A stretch of 64,000 bases of DNA. Origin: Moringa oleifera. Lineage: Eukaryota; Streptophyta; Magnoliopsida; Brassicales; Moringaceae. Numbering within the stretch: position 1 is the first letter of the stretch; each line of letters begins with the position of its first letter. A program made the translations under genes and the position numbers. The stretch covers positions 8,060,001 to 8,124,000 of the forward strand of contig JAJFZO010000344.1 of NCBI GenBank assembly GCA_021397835.1, written 5' to 3'. Below the pieces are notes generated by a model that was given only the letters and a program-made list of their open reading frames with translations, searched no databases and was not told the origin of the DNA. Below are positions 63,015-64,000 of the stretch, one piece after another.

Positions 63015-64000
63015 GGTGTCAATTACCTAACTATAGTCTTTAGCCTTGGATATTTCCCTTCTCTTGACCTTTTGCACATTTCTTCAGTATGAATAATATT
63101 GAGCTAGCTGATTTTTGTATTTATTTTTTCTCATGGAGAGTCTTTGTTGTCTAAACATTTTGTTCTTAGTAAAACTTGAGTGTATTAACTGCTGCAAAGC
63201 TTGTCTCTGATCTCAACTGATACCTTCCCAGGAGCATATTTACATATTCACCACCAGATTAGATTATTAATATTCCAACATCAGTGGCACATTAAGTCTC
63301 TCAAGCCATTGTAGCACGACTGGCAAACATAATTGCAGCCATAAATAAGTAATCTCATTAGCAATTTCTTTCAGAAATCTTGTTGCAGATGTCATTTTTA
63401 CATGCACGATTATACACAAAATAAAAGAAAAAAACATTTGTAAAACACATCGTCACTTCTCCACTAAGCACTTCTACTCAGGAATGTGTTGTGGGATGCT
63501 GCAGAAGAGATGTTTCTGTACCTGAAGAATTGATACACGGTAAAACTCAAAGTATTTGTCCTCATAATATGGAACATGAGCAGACAATTTTCTTGGGTGG
63601 GTCATCGATCTTCTTGTCTGTCAAAGTAAAACCAGAATGCAGAGTTAGAAGAAAGGTTTTAGCAACAAAGCAGAATTATAACATTAATACAACACCTAAC
63701 ACCAATTTCTTTAAATAAGCGCTGGAATGCCACATAATGGCGTTGTCTGATCAAATACAGCAACTACACTAACTCTGGCACATTGTCGCTTCGAAAGCAG
63801 ACAGAAACTAAGAAAACCTTGCTCATTCCTCAGGGATATTATTTGTTGCTATTTTGACTAAGGGCTCAGCAAGGAAGAAAACTGGATGGTTAAGCAAATG
63901 TGGGGATTTTATTACTACAAGAAAAGGAGCAAGAATCCAGAAGGCACAGATATATCAGAGACCAAACACTAGCAAAATGAAATACTAGCTCCTTATTTAC
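63015..64000. other. Downstream of GSA
   Basis: GSA 3' untranslated region, then about 800 bases without a frame I can support. The 3' end of a minus-strand gene beginning outside the window is possible but not shown. Confidence 0.4.

Noticed and set aside
63491..63718. 75-residue plus-strand open frame near the right edge
   Set aside because: No recognisable domain and no supporting splice or promoter signals.

Overview
The window is nuclear DNA from a flowering plant, almost certainly a core eudicot. Genes carry many short GT-AG introns, exons are moderately GC-rich against very AT-rich introns and spacers, and the protein families include plant-only ones (SAUR, BAHD acyltransferase, TPD1, plant ACT-repeat proteins, plastid GSA aminomutase). 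I cannot name the species. Ten protein-coding genes can be traced exon by exon, and for each of them the assembled coding length is a multiple of three.

Left part (0-18.5 kb): RMI1 (minus, genome stability); a small cysteine-rich secreted-peptide locus with a frame break (plus); an ACT-domain-repeat gene resembling ACR6 (plus), convergent with SWI3A (minus, SWI/SNF chromatin remodelling); and the ribosomal protein gene RPL7A (eL8, minus). Middle part (18.5-33 kb): a 4 kb AT-rich spacer, a DEK-type chromatin protein (plus), a BAHD hydroxycinnamoyltransferase of the suberin/wax clade (plus), and a SAUR gene (minus). Repeat-rich part (33-44 kb): a diverged direct duplication, a 542-bp Mutator-like miniature element with long inverted ends and 9-bp target duplications, a relative of its interior, a small tandem duplication and a decayed L1 retroelement. 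Right part (44-63 kb): a long MORC ATPase gene (plus) with a second, 5'-truncated L1 in an intron, a TPD1-like secreted ligand gene (plus), and GSA for tetrapyrrole synthesis (plus). The last kilobase shows nothing I recognise.

The genes are independent transcription units, but the order is informative. From memory of the Arabidopsis map, pairs found here are neighbours there: RPL7A with SWI3A; RMI1, DEK, acyltransferase and GSA in one run; SAUR with MORC4; MORC7 with TPD1. The window therefore looks like an unfractionated ancestral segment whose genes were split among several Arabidopsis duplicates. I found no novel multi-gene system. The most unusual signals are the frame-broken cysteine-rich peptide, the miniature element, the L1 inside a transposon-silencing gene, and a SUMO/SIM-like N terminus on MORC.
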